Of a stretch of DNA of 64,000 bases, positions 45,827 through 57,650 are shown in pieces (within the stretch, counting starts at the first letter, position 1; the number at the start of each line of letters is the position of its first letter). The position numbers were made by a program, and so were the translations under genes. Source of the DNA: Chiua virens (taxonomy: Eukaryota > Basidiomycota > Agaricomycetes > Boletales > Boletaceae); assembly GCA_019787685.1 (NCBI GenBank), contig JAHNUO010000030.1, positions 248,001 through 312,000 on the forward strand, in the 5' to 3' direction. The notes under the pieces are model-generated. The model made no database searches, was not told the DNA's origin, and saw nothing but the letters and a program-made list of their open reading frames with translations.

Positions 45827-48509
45827 CTTCCTGTTGCAGAAGGTGACAAAGGGAGTTGGGTTATGGTCACTAACCAGGAGACAGTCAAAGACTGGAAGGT
45901 TGATGACATAGACAAGAAGTGTCAAAGGAGGAGATCTGACAATGAGCACAGGGAGGAGTCAAGTACTCAGGTAGATTGAGATATACCACTAAAGGTATGG
46001 ACAAGTACAAGACTACTAGTACTACTAGTTATAGTAGAGAACTGAGGCTGGGACTAAGGTATCCATCTCAGAGAAAGGGGTATAAAGAGTTCAGAGCTAA
46101 GGTAAGAGTCCATGATGAGGAGACAAGGGATAACCATGGGAAGGGGATAGACTGAAGTTGAACAAGTAAGTCAAAGAAGACTGTGGAGGGAAATGAAGAA
46201 TAAAACAATAGTAAATCATAACATTATTCCCATACTAAGGGTCAAGTCATAGATGAAGACAATCCCAAGGCGTCAAGGTGTGCTAGAAACACAGGGGAAG
46301 AGAAATTGAGGGGAACAAGGATAAAATGATGATATCTTGGGAAGAGATGGGGTGATCAGGACAATAGATGGCAATGGAAAGGGCATATTGAGAGGATTCC
46401 AATGGTGGTGGAATCGAAAAATCCAGCATAGGCGATCAAGAGATATTGAGGTTTCAATAAGGGATGTCAAGGATAAGAGGATAGGATGGTGAACAACAGG
46501 GTTAGCAGTTTAAGGCTCATGCTAAGGAGAAGATGAAGGTCAAGGACAAGGGTATATCCACCACAGGGAGGATCAAGACTGAGGAGTACCTCTCAAGATG
46601 AATGCAGTCTCCAGAATGAGTTCCTGGCATGGGGTCCTCCAGCAGGCAATGCAATGCTGAGGTGTGAGTTCCAATGGACACTTAAGCAGAGGGTAGGAGA
46701 TGCCAGGAGAGTCAGCAGAGGTGGCAGGATGGTGGATAGGAAACAAAGGAACATCACAAGTTTAGTTGAAAGCTGCTACACCATGACAAGGTATTGCAAC
46801 ACATAGGCAGACACCCCCGGGGAAGGGGAACATCTACCTAATAACAGCAGAAGGGTATGAAGAAGGGTCAGTAAAAGGAGAAGGACCCCAAATTGACTCA
46901 GTGCTGTTCAAATCCCAGCTAGCTTCAGCTAGGATAGGGATGGGAGACAAGGAGGGGACAGAGTCAGAGAGGACTTGGTTGAGGTGGAGACTGACATCAT
47001 GAGGTGGTCAAGAAGGCAGGCAACAACAGTGGATGTGGAGGCAGGGGAGTCAGTGGATTCTGAGACAGAGAGTTGGGGCACATTGGAGAGATGGCTGAGC
47101 AGAGTGGGAAAGGACATTGAGGACATGATGAACTTAGTTTGGATGCAGCAGATGGTGACAGTGTGAGAAGAAGAGAACTGGGAAAAGAAATGCTTTCGGT
47201 GAACCTTTTTATAGGCCAGGATGACATTGGAGGCATTTCCCAAATTGGATTCAGGTTTCCATAAGTCCTCTTCAGTGGAGTATCCCTTTCATTGGATCAG
47301 GAAGGAGCAGCAATTAGGAGGTCCACAGTGGCATAAGATCTTCTCAATTTCATATTCTTCTTCTCTACTGACAAGATTGGGTGGAGGTTTGGGGAAATTC
47401 TTCCCATGCATGTCATTTTCACGATAGGGTGATAAGAGTGAAGCATGGAAGACCGGGTGGATCTGCCAGGTGGATGGAAGGTGAAGACAATAGGTGAGTG
47501 GAGATAGGACATCCTTGATAACAAAAGGTCCTTCTCACTTGGGGACAAACTTGGGTGAGATGAGGGTTCGCTTGAGATTGCTAGCCTCAAGCCAGACTTT
47601 GTCTCCCTTGGTAAAGGGCTTGAAGCTGTGGGATGAGTGAGACTTCATCACCTGTTGGGTGAGGGAGTGGGCAGCAAGGGCTTCATCACATGCTGCAGAT
47701 AATGCCTTGAGGTGTTCTTCACTGCAGGTAGGTTGGTCGAGGTGGTGATGGAAGGGAGGGCACAGGGTTCAAAGCCCATCATGAGGAAGAATGGGGATTT
47801 CCCAGTGATGGAGTGGGGGTGGTGGTTGTGTGTGAATTCTGCTATAGGTAAGAAGTCACACCAGGATGAAGGGTTGTTGTGGCAGAAGATCTGGAGATAG
47901 GTTTTGATCTCTTGGTTGACATGTTCCATTTCACCATCCGATTGGGGATGATAAGCAGTGGAGCAGGGAAGTTCATAGCCAATAAGGCGTGTGAGTTCCT
48001 TGGCAAAGGAAGATGCAAATTGTGGTCCACGATCAGAGATGATTTTGTCATAAAGGCTGAACCGCATGTAAACCTTGTGGAAGAAAAGGTTTGCAATACC
48101 TGCGGTGTCAGCCATTTTCAGCATGGGGCAAAGAATTACCCCCTTCATAAGGCTGTGGTTGACCATGACCATGAGAGAATCATAGCCCCTGGAGAGGGGA
48201 AGGTCGGTGATCAGGTTGACAGAGACTTGTTGAAAGGGGCAAGTACAAGTCAAGGGAATGGGGGAGAATGGAGGGACGGTGGGGTGCATGTTTACCTTTA
48301 TTTGTTGGCAAGGGGCACAGCCTTCTACATATTTTCAGATGAAGTGGGTGAGGCCAGGCCACCAGAACTCTGCGGCAACCAGTTGGTGGGTTTTCAGGTA
48401 TCCAGGATGACCAAAAGAAACCAAGTTCATGACAGCAGGCCATGATGGTGTGGCAAAGATCTGCATCGGGGGGAACATAAACTTGGCCCTGAAAGGTGAG
48501 TATGCCCAC
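45827..48509 (-). mobile_element. Ty3-gypsy element G3, 3' half, old
   Basis: Relic of a third related gypsy. From 48509 downward: integrase ('TFQGQVYVPPD', 'VNLITDLPLSRGYDSLM', 'IISDRGPQFASSFAKELT', '[14 protein letters not shown]'), chromodomain ('FLIQ-stop-KGYSTEED', with TGA at the family Trp, and 'PESNLGNASNV'), a Ser/Pro-rich tail, then 3' LTR from 46223 (TGTTATGATT) toward 45827, interrupted by G1. The remainder of that LTR should be 37417-37488, so G3 predates G1. Gag and most of pol upstream of 48509 are missing. Confidence 0.75.
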
Positions 48510-49214
48510 TGTAGGAGCTAGATACTCCTTATGGTTGTAGGAGACCTTTTTCTCACTTTTCATCAAGTCCTATCACCTCCTATCTCATCTGCTATTGACT
48601 TTGTGCCAGTCCAGTTTTATTCCTAGTGTTTACAGATCATTTGAATCCAATCTGAGTCCAATTCAAGTCAACGCAATCCAATCCGGTTTCATTGTATGTA
48701 TTCCACCTCATCTGATTTGACTTGTTCTATTCAATTTGGCCTTATTAAGGTCATTACTATCATAACACCTTCCTTTCCTTTTGTTATCTATAAGGTTTGA
48801 CACTCCTGTCTTAAATACTCACCCTACATCAATCCTGTATACTTACCTAGGGTCAGATTGCCTTTAATAGTCCTGGGTTGTGCCCAGGACTATAAAACCA
48901 TGTTTTCTAACATAAATTACTATCTTTCTGTGTTCAGGAGATCTCCTGTTTACTCTCCTGTGTGTGAGTGAGCTGGACAGCTTTCCTTTTACCTTGTCCT
49001 ATTGTTCCTTTGCATCTCATCTACTCGAATCAATCCTCTCATCGCCTCAACTTAACCTGGATGCTTTTCATCAACCGTTTTTCATTCCAGATCATTCAGT
49101 AGCCTCTAGGACTCCTAGACAAACCCAAATCCTCCATTCCTTTGAATATAACCCCCCTTGAGATGAACTTATCACCCCACCTTTCTTCATTTCACCTATT
49201 ATTAGTTTTTTACA
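48510..49214 (+). repeat. LTR-B, plus orientation
   Basis: 705 bp, TGTAGGAGCTAGATACTCC to TTAGTTTTTTACA. It has ATAAAACC near 48893 as TATA-like box. Interrupts the G3 integrase. No target duplication; the DNA to the right is not G3, though it begins G-TGGATCC, which could be a diverged PBS. Confidence 0.75.
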
Positions 49215-49413
49215 GTGGATCCATATACAAGCGGATGGCATCAAAAGTGTGTGTTATGCAACTAAAAATGTGAAAAACTGAGCTTGGTATTAGGTACCAA
49301 CCAAGCTCACACTGAGGGGAACTTGAAATGATGACCTCCCAGGCATCAAAAGTACGCAAAGGGAGTGTTATATGCACTTGCAGATTAAGAAACCACAGAT
49401 AAGGAATGGGCGG
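49215..49413. other. Unassigned 199 bp between LTR-B and LTR-A
   Basis: No ORF or repeat recognised. It may be internal sequence of a family-B element. Confidence 0.4.
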
Positions 49414-49782
49414 TAAAGGTAATATATCCTGGCTGTAGTGCAATACTCAGGGGGATTGAAAGAAATAGAAAAGAGGGTGAAGGAATGCGATTCCGTTCGA
49501 CCCAGGGACAACACTGAGTTGGTGAACGATGAGAAATGGTTTTTGAGTAGTCCGAGATGAATCCGGGGCGAATCCGGATTAAAACAGATAGAAAAGCGGA
49601 CGTGGCAGTCCGATCCGGATCGAGAAAATACGAGGAGAGCGAGAGAAAACAAACGTCGACCGAAAACGATGTGAGACAGATGCACACGGGCAAAAGCTCC
49701 TGTATTTTTGTCAATACAGTGAATTTATAGTCCTCGGGAATACCCTCAGACTTGTCCTAAGTAAGGATAATGATAAAAGAAG
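49414..49782 (-). repeat. Solo LTR-A, part 1 (3' side), split by G2
   Basis: Matches the 3' part of LTR-A in minus orientation and breaks off at AAAGAAG, the G2 insertion site. The remainder is at 57651-57897. Confidence 0.85.
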
Positions 49783-50555
49783 TGTTACGGTAGTCCCGGG
49801 TAGGGCCTAACGTAGACGCAAAAGCGCAAGTACCAAGCGGCTGCGATAACTCAAACAACCACCACTTGATACGTGGCGCGCTGTAGAGTTCAAGGAGGAG
49901 TACTGGTCAGCGTATTGCTACCAGTGAGATGAGTTAGAACTTAGGACGTTGCCTAAGAGCATCCTGTTGGGAATCTATACCCGAAGGACCGAGACTGCCC
50001 CTTGTGATCGGGGTGGATCGAGGTGCTGGACGTTGGTCGCAGCGGCGAGGGATGGCCTTGAGGGAGGGGCCCGAAGAGGAGCAGTGATACTAGCTTAGAT
50101 TGCGTAGATCAAGACTAAGGTACAAGAGTATCACTGCGCGGTATTTATACTACGAGTCTGGTGCACGGACCAGCGGGCAAAAGGGGTGGTCAGGAAGAGC
50201 GGAACCGACTAAGGACCAAAGGGGTCGTACGGGGCGGAAGCACCAGATCGACAAAGGAAGGAAAAGGTTAAATAAGGAAGCTGTCTTAATGACAGCGGAG
50301 ATGAAGGGGATCCGCACTGGATCAGGAAGTAGAAGGGCGGAAGCAACGACGGATCACCGGGTTGAGCCGGAGTGCGTGATTGGGGCGTTCCGATGAGAAG
50401 GAAGAAAAGGCGGGGCAAAGGGTTAAGCCCTTGCTGAGTAATCCGCGGTAAGGATAAGCCTTGCGGATGAATCGTAGAGGATACCTGTAGTATCAAGCGT
50501 AGAGGAAGTAGCAAGGCAAAAGCAAAGAAAAAGATGAATAAAGTGAATCGTAACA
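49783..50555 (-). repeat. 3' LTR of G2
   Basis: 773 bp. The plus strand begins TGTTACGGTAGTCCC and ends GAATCGTAACA; the polypurine tract follows on its inner side (50556-50564, complement GGGGGGTAA). Confidence 0.92.
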
Positions 50556-50597
50556 TTACCCCCCGGCTAAGATCAAAGCACCATGTGAAGATCATCT

Positions 50598-53500
50598 TTA
50601 GAAATCGAACGAATCCCTAACAGGGCTGCCCGTAATGTTGGCGTAACCTTCATCGTCGATGGGGTCGTCGCACGGCGACGCGGAGCGGGGGTCCGGGGAG
50701 GCTGAGGAGCGTCCGGAGGGGCGGCGGAGCGGTGGGCTCGGAGGAATAGGGCGGCGGTTGCGGCGACGGGCGGAGGAAGAGGATGAATCATTGGACGAGG
50801 AAGAGTTCGAGGGGATGATGGGGCGTGGGGAACGACGGTTCCAGGTGGGTCCGGTTGCCACCGGGGTAAGTCGGTTGGCCAGGGGAACCCTAGCGCGGAC
50901 GCGAGGGGGTCGTCCGGGGCAGCGGGACTGGATGTGTCCGGGAGACCAGGTAAGACAGATGGGACATTGGTAGTCCCGACATTCAACGCGGATGTGCCCA
51001 AGCTTGTGGCACTCGTAGCAGGCCTCGTGGTAGCGAGGGTGGTCCTCAGGGAGGTCGACCTGACCAGTTTGGAACATATGTTCCGCTTCGGCTCGGTTGC
51101 AGGCATCGATCTCTTCCGGCGAGAAGGGAAGAGAGGAAGCGGAGGGGGTAGACGGTGAGGGAGCGGAGGGGGCGAGTGGTTGGTCGAGGCGGAGGGAGAG
51201 TTCGGCCTGGTAGCGGTGGAGGTCGGAGAGGAATTCACCCATTTGCATTTGGAATAGGGTGTGTTCGAGGAATGCGCGGATTTTGTCGTGGATCTGGCCG
51301 GTAATGGCCGATAGGAGGTGGGTGTTGGCCATAGGCCCGTAGAGGTCGGCCCGGACAAGGGCGAGTCGTTCGTTCTGCAAGTATGCCGAATAGAGGGCGT
51401 GAAGGGGGGAGTCGAGGTCGAGATGGTGTTCGATGGGGAACACCATGCTAGGGTCGAGGATGAGGTTGCGCATGCGGGTGAAGTAGTCGGGGGTGGGCGA
51501 GGAGGCCCGGATAGCGTGTGAATGAAAAGGCAGGTCTACCGAGACGAGAGGAGGACGAACACGGTGAACAGAATGAGTAGGGCGAGGGTGTACGCTTGCT
51601 GTTCCCCATCCTGCGGAAGCGACCGCAGAATCAGCTGGAGAAATGGGTCGGGTGGACTCCGTGAGGGAGGATTCGGAGGAGAGGGAGGGAGCATCTGAGG
51701 AGGGGTACGACAGCGGGGGAACAGGAAGCGGCAAGGCGGTGTGGGGAATGTCGACGGTGGGGGTGAAGACTGGTACCGGGGTAGTATCGGACTCGAAGTC
51801 GGGGGTAGAGCAGGAGCGGTATGCCATAACAGTTCTGATACGGACTGGCGGAGGTCGGAGTGGGGAGTGCGGCGGTCGAGGTGGTGGAAGGCTTGATAGG
51901 CGGGAGACTGAGGGGAAATCCTTGGGGTGGAGACGCTTATAAGCGTCGATGGTTTCCTTGGCATTTCCTAGGTTGTTCTCGGGCTCCCAGGAGTCGTCGG
52001 AGGCGGAGTAGCCCTTCCAGCGGATCAGGAACTTGCGGTTGCGCGGGTTCTGGGTATGACGAAGAATCCGTTCAATTTCGTATTCTTCCTCGCCAGCTAT
52101 TAGGTCTGGCGGTGGTTTTGGGAAGTTGGGTCCGTAGGTCTCCGTTTCCCGATATGGGGAGAGGAGTGAGGCGTGGAAGACCGGGTGGATTTTCCAGGTC
52201 TTGGGAAGGCGGAGGCGGTAGGTAAGCGGGGAGAGGACCTCCGTGATGGTAAAGGGTCCTTCGCGGCGTGATGCGAGTTTCGGAGAGATGAGTTCCCGTT
52301 TGAGGTTGCGGGCTTCCAGCCAAACCTGATCGCCTTTGGAGAAGGGTTTGAACTTCCTAAAAGAGCGAGCTTTCATGGCTTGCCAGGCGAGTTCATGGGT
52401 GGCGAGGGCTTCGTCGCGGGCAGCGGAGAGAGTTTTGAGGCGTTCCTCAACGGCGGGGAGTTTGGTTTCCGCAATGATAGCGGGCAAGGGACGGGGTTCA
52501 TAGCCCATCATGAGAAAGAAGGGCGACTTTCCAGTGACGGAGTGGGGGTGGTTGTGTGCGAATTCGGCCATGGGGAGTAGATCGGCCCATTTCTCCGGGT
52601 TGTTTTGACAATACATCCGGAGATACGTCTCGACCTCTTGATTGACGCGTTCCGTTTCACCATCGGACTGGGGATGGTAAGCGGTAGACAGGGAGAGGCG
52701 GTAACCGATGAGTCGGGAGAGCTCTTTCGCAAATGCGGAAGCGAACTGCGGACCACGGTCGGAGATTATCTTGTCATAGAGGCCGAATCGTGTGTACACC
52801 TTGTGGAAAAAGAGACAGGCTATACCTGCCGAGTCAGCGGTTTTCACCGTTGGGCAAAGAATTACCCCCTTCGTAAGGCCATGGTCTACCACGACCATGA
52901 GAGAGTCATAGCCCTCTGCGGAGACAGGAAGATCCGTGATTAAATCAATGGAAACGTTCTGGAACGGGCGGGTACATGCGGAGGGAATCGGAGAGAGCGG
53001 AGGTGTGGTAGGATGGGTGTTGACCTTGTGCTGTTGGCACGAGGCACAACCGGAGACGTAGGAGCGGACGAAGGAGGCAAGGCTGGGCCACCAGAATTCA
53101 GCGGCGACGAGCTGACGAGTTTTCAGGAAGCCGGGGTGTCCGGCGGTGTGGGAGTCGTGGTGACGAGCAACGATCTGTTGTCGGAGCTCGCGGTCAGGGG
53201 GGACGTAGATGCGGCCTTGGTAGGTCAAGACCCCGGCGTCGTAGCGCCAGTCGGAGAGGCGAGAGCAGAATGACGGAGGAAGACCGCCATCCATGGCATT
53301 GAGGGTGTCGAGGACGAGCGGATCTGCGGCTGAGGAGCGGGAGATCAGGTCCTGGAGATCAGTGGTGACAAGGTTGACGAAGACGCTGTCCGGGAGGAGT
53401 GTGACGTCTTCGTTATCCGAGTCCGATGTGATGTGGTCAGGGCGGCGAGAGAGCGCGTCCGGACCATTGAGGAGTTTGCCTGGCATGTGGGAGAATGTGA

Positions 53501-55540
53501 GGTCGAAGTCGGCAAGGTCGAGAAGCCAGCGGGCTTGACGATGGTTGAGGTTTTGAGGTTGGCGGAAGTAGGTGAGGTTTTTGTGATCCGAGAAGACGGT
53601 CACCGGGGTAGCGCTACCGTGGAGGTAATGGCGCCAGGCTTTGAGGGATCTAATGACGGCGAGGAGTTCGCGGTCATAGATGTCATAGTTCCTTTCCGCA
53701 GCATTAAAAGACTGCGAAAGGTAGGAGCAAGGTTTCCAGTCGCCGTTTGAGTCGGTCTGGAGGAGGACGCCACCCGATGCGAATTTAGACGCGTCGGTGG
53801 CAATAGCGAAGGGTCGAGAGGTATCCGGGAAATGAAGTACCGGATCAGAGGTGAACGCCTTCTTTAATTTCTCGAAGGCGGCGATCTGGGGGGAACCCCA
53901 GACCCAAGGCGCGTCTTTCTTGGTGAGATCGACGAGGGGGCGAGCGATGGTGGAGTAGTCCGGAATAAACCGGCGGTAGAAGTTGGCGAAGCCCATGAAC
54001 GATCGGACGTCCTTGAGCTTGGTGGGAGTAGGCCAATCGGCAATGCCAGCAACCTTGATGGGGTCCATGGCGAGTTCACCGGGGCGTGCGATCATGCCGA
54101 GATATTCCACCTCCGTAGTGGCGAAGTGGCATTTCTCGAGCTTGAGATGAAGGTCGAGTTCCTTCATGCGGGCGAGAACGCGTTTGGTGTGTTCCGTGTG
54201 TGTGGCGTCATCTTCCGAGAAGATGAGGAGGTCGTCCATGTAGATGACGAGCCATCCCTCGGCGATCATATCGCGGAAGGACTCGTTCATGAAACGCTGG
54301 AACGTTGCGGGGGAGTTTGTCAGTCCGAAGAACATGACCGTGGGTTCGAAGAGGCCGTGGTGGGTGATGAATGCGGCTTTCCATTGGTGTCCGTCTTTAA
54401 TACGGATGTTGTTGTAGCCCCATCGGACGTCGAACTTGGTGAATAGTTTGGCGTCCTTCAGTTTATCGACGAGGTCGGAGATGAGGGGAAGGGGATAGGC
54501 GTCACGAACGGTATGTTCGTTAACGTAGCGGTAGTCTTGGCAGGGGCGGAGCTTGCCATCCTTTTTCTTGACGAAGAAGAAGGGGGACGCCTGAGGGGAG
54601 TTCGAAGGGCGGATCTTGCCGGATGCAAGGTGTTCGTCGATAAAGTCGTCGGTGGCCTTGCGCTCGTCGGGGGACAAGGGGTAGACCTTTCCGACCTTGG
54701 GTTGGAAGGTGTCCTTTAGGTGGATCTCATGATCACAGGACCGAGATGGGGGCATCTGCGTGGAGGGTTCCTTCGCGAACACGGATTCGAATTCCGAGTA
54801 TTCCGAAGGGAGAGTGACCTTGGCTTTAGTAGCCGCGGCTGCAAGGGCGGTAGCGTTGGTGAGCTTCTCCGGTAGAGTGGTCCGAACGAAGCATTGACCC
54901 GCGCGCATGACGCGGTTCACAGAGTGTTGCACGGATTGGGTCGTAAAACGATGCCCAGTTTCAGTGCCGAGGTAGTCGAAGATTTTGCCGTCCCAGATGG
55001 GATCGACATCGATGTGGCGGGTCGGTATGACCGGCGGAGGGTGAGCGAGCTTGGCGGAGTGGCGAGGTTCGTCGTGGGTGATAGGAGGGAAGTCGGGTTC
55101 TGGAGCAGTGATGGAGATGGTTTTGGCGACCCAGTCGATGGTAGGGTTGGTCGCTTTAAGCCAAGGGAGACCTAGGATGACGTTCTCAGAACCACAGTGG
55201 ATAATGTGGAACTTTACACGTTGGAGTACTCCGCCAAGAGCAATCCGGAGGGTGGTGGTGAATTTGATATCACCGTTCTTGTTCGAGGTGGAATCCACAT
55301 TCCGAACTGGGATAGGTTTCGGAAGGCGTTCCTTGGGGAATTTGTTCTTCTGGACGAAGTGCCAGTCGATACAGTTTATCCCGGCTCCTGAGTCAATGAG
55401 AGCCCGGGTGTCGACGTCTTTTGAGGTAGCGGTAGCATTTAATCTAATCGGAATCTGCATAGATTGGCATGCTAACTCAGCTACAAGTACATGGGTACGA
55501 GAATGGGAAGATACTGGCGTCGAATCGGTCTTCCGCCTTA
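50598..55540 (-). CDS. G2 pol: protease, RT, RNase H, integrase, chromodomain, zinc-knuckle extension
   Basis: One open frame of 1620 codons from the first Met (55460), preceded in frame by about 25 codons reaching back to the gag stop, so translation probably enters by -1 frameshift. Residue numbers from that Met: protease DSG 23-25; reverse transcriptase with YMDD 407-410; RNase H 'FAIATDASK' near 551; integrase zinc finger H767/H768...C805, C808; DDE at D839, D901, E935; 'GPFTITEVLSPLTYRL' linker; chromodomain 1125-1180 with 'FLIRWKGYSASDDSWEPE'. Residues 1181-1620 are unusual: Pro/Ser linker, helical core 1325-1425, zinc knuckles C1481-x2-C-x4-H-x4-C1494 and C1499-x2-C-x6-H-x4-C1514, Ser-rich tail. 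All catalytic residues are present, so it is probably active or recently so. Confidence 0.93.
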
Positions 55541-56700
55541 AAAACCCGTGATGGGTTCAGGGGCGCTGGAGTTGACTTTGTTGACGCTCATAGAGTCGTC
55601 ATCATCGTCCTCTATCTCCTGCAAAGCAGGGACAGGTTCGGGCTTGGGTTCGGTCTTCCGGACCTTTTTGTTAGGTGCGGGAGCGGAACGAGAGGAGTCG
55701 GTCGTGAAGACCGGGCAAGAGGAGGTGCGATGGCCGGGTTGGCGGCACCGGAAGCAGAGGTTCTTGTCGATGCATCGCTTGCGCTCAGCATCGGTCATCT
55801 TGGTGACGCGGACAGAGTCCACGTCCATGGCGTTGGGGTCTCATTCATTTTTACGGGAAGGAGTGGGGGAGTCGTGGAAGATGACAGCGGCGGCGGGCTT
55901 CTTGTTGCGACGAGTGATCTCGTCGGTGCGCTCCCACTGCGTCTTGAAATGAATGGCCTGGGTGTACCACTTGTCGATGGTCGTGGGTACGGTGTCTATT
56001 CCCTGGATCCTGCGCATAAGCGAAGGGGGAAGGCCGGCGGTGAAGAAGTTGATCAGAACTGAGTCTGATCCGGTGAGGGTGGCGGTGGCAACTTTATTGC
56101 GGAACGAGGAGATATAAGAGGGTACGTCCTCGTTGCGAGTTACCCGAGTGGTGGAGAGCCAGGCGATGGCGTCGCCCTTAGTGTTGTGGTGTTCGAAGTC
56201 CTTTCGGAACTCCGTCTGCCAGTCGGTCCAGCTCCCGAAGGAGCGGAGGGGGATAGCCTTGGCGCGGAATGTATCGGCCCAAGTCTTAGCGGATCCTTCT
56301 GTCATAAACGAAAGGGCGAAGGCGACACATTTGTTATCGGTGTCATAGATGGGGTCGTTGACGAAGAGGTATGTTGCTACGTCATTGAGCCAGGGTACGG
56401 CACGGTCGTAGGACCCGTCGAAGGTAGAGGGTTTTCCGAGGCGAAGCTCAACTGCCTTGCTAGACATGTTGCTAGACGAGGTGGGCGTAGGGTTCGGGGT
56501 TGGTACCGAAGGGAGAACCACAGAGGGGTTCGGGTTCCGGAGTGAGGAGGGTCCGGGGTTGATCCTTCGTGGGGTCGTAGGGGACACGAAGGAGGCGAGA
56601 CTCGGTATGTCAAGTGAGGTGGTAAGACGTTCAGCTAGTTGCTGAGTTTCGTCCTCAGAGTCAGAGTGTTCGACGTTGATGTCGAGGTCGTTCTCCTGGA
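55538..56700 (-). CDS. G2 gag (capsid and nucleocapsid), one in-frame TGA
   Basis: Capsid half from Met near 56587 or upstream: 'VELRLGKPSTFDGSYDRAVP', 'WLNDVATYLFVND', 'FGSWTDWQTEFRKDFEHHN', 'SVLINFFTAGLPPSLMRRI', 'YTQAIHFKTQWERTDEITRR'. TGA at 55843-55841 interrupts 'SRKNE-stop-DPNAMDVD'; G1 has a Gln codon there. Downstream in the same frame: 'CFRCRQPGHRTSSC' zinc knuckle (C-x2-C-x4-H-x4-C), basic segment, acidic 'IEDDDDDSMSVNK', and ITGF-stop at 55538. The frame is otherwise intact. Whether the TGA is a recent mutation or is read through is open. Confidence 0.85.
55541..55547 (-). promoter_or_regulatory. Slippery heptamer GGGTTTT at G2 gag stop
   Basis: Minus strand ACG GGT TTT TAA; pol continues as GGG TTT TTA AGG in the -1 frame. 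GGAAGA starts six bases downstream and pairs with TCTTCC 17 bases further; GGCG/CGCC could add a pseudoknot stem. Same heptamer and same 6-base spacing as in G1. Confidence 0.7.
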
Positions 56701-56858
56701 GTTCAGAAGAAGGTGAAGTGGGTTCAGGGTTATCGTCGGATAGATCAGACGATGGGGTGTTAGACGTCCGAAGACTCCAATGAGGGGTGAGGGTAGGACG
56801 AGTGGGGGGTCGTCCGGCAATGGTGGGCAGCTACTGCGCGGTGGCAGGCTGAGGAAGC

Positions 56859-56870
56859 TAGTCTTGATCT
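56859..56870 (-). promoter_or_regulatory. Self-primer-binding site of G2
   Basis: Minus strand AGATCAAGACTA, two bases from the LTR. Perfectly complementary to TAGTCTTGATCT at 57207-57196 in the 5' LTR, 32 nt after the start of TATAAATA (57239-57232). Identical 12-mer and spacing to G1. Confidence 0.7.
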
Positions 56871-56872
56871 TA

Positions 56873-57645
56873 TGTTACGGTAGTCCCGGGTAGGGCCTAA
56901 CGTAGACGCAAAAGCGCAAGTACCAAGCGGCTGCGATAACTCAAACAACCACCACTTGATACGTGGCGCGCTGTAGAGTTCAAGGAGGAGTACTGGTCAG
57001 CGTATTGCTACCAGTGAGACGAGTTAGAACTTAGGACGTTGCCTAAGAGCATCCTGTTGGGAATCTATACCCGAAGGACCGAGACTGCCCCTTGTGATCG
57101 GGGTGGATCGAGGTGCTGGACGTTGGTCGCAGCGGCGAGGGATGGCCTTGAGGGAGGGGCCCGAAGAGGAGCAGTGATACTAGCTTAGATTGCGTAGATC
57201 AAGACTAAGGTACAAGAGTATCACTGCGCGGTATTTATACTACGAGTCTGGTGCACGGACCAGCGGGCAAAAGGGGTGGTCAGGAAGAGCGGAACCGACT
57301 AAGGACCAAAGGGGTCGTACGGGGCGGAAGCACCAGATCGACAAAGGAAGGAAAAGGTTAAATAAGGAAGCTGTCTTAATGACAGCGGAGATGAAGGGGA
57401 TCCGCACTGGATCAGGAAGTAGAAGGGCGGAAGCAACGACGGATCACCGGGTTGAGCCGGAGTGCGTGATTGGGGCGTTCCGATGAGAAGGAAGAAAAGG
57501 CGGGGCAAAGGGTTAAGCCCTTGCTGAGTAATCCGCGGTAAGGATAAGCCTTGCGGATGAATCGTAGAGGATACCTGTAGTATCAAGCGTAGAGGAAGTA
57601 GCAAGGCAAAAGCAAAGAAAAAGATGAATAAAGTGAATCGTAACA
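56873..57645 (-). repeat. 5' LTR of G2
   Basis: 773 bp copy of the LTR at 49783-50555. Carries the TATA box and predicted transcript start described under the primer site. Confidence 0.92.
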
Positions 57646-57650
57646 AGAAG

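Larger units (their letters stand above)
49783..57645 (-). mobile_element. Ty3-gypsy chromovirus G2 (Tf1/sushi-like), young
   Basis: Full element on the minus strand, 7863 bp. LTRs 49783-50555 and 56873-57645 (773 bp each) differ, as far as I can see by eye, at one base (T at 49930, C at 57020). Target duplication AGAAG at 49778-49782 and 57646-57650. Pol is a single uninterrupted frame; gag has one TGA. Inserted into a solo LTR-A. Confidence 0.93.

Noticed and set aside
41185..56645. Long plus-strand ORFs over the gypsy elements
   Set aside because: They are shadows opposite gag and pol caused by high GC and codon bias, without recognisable domains.
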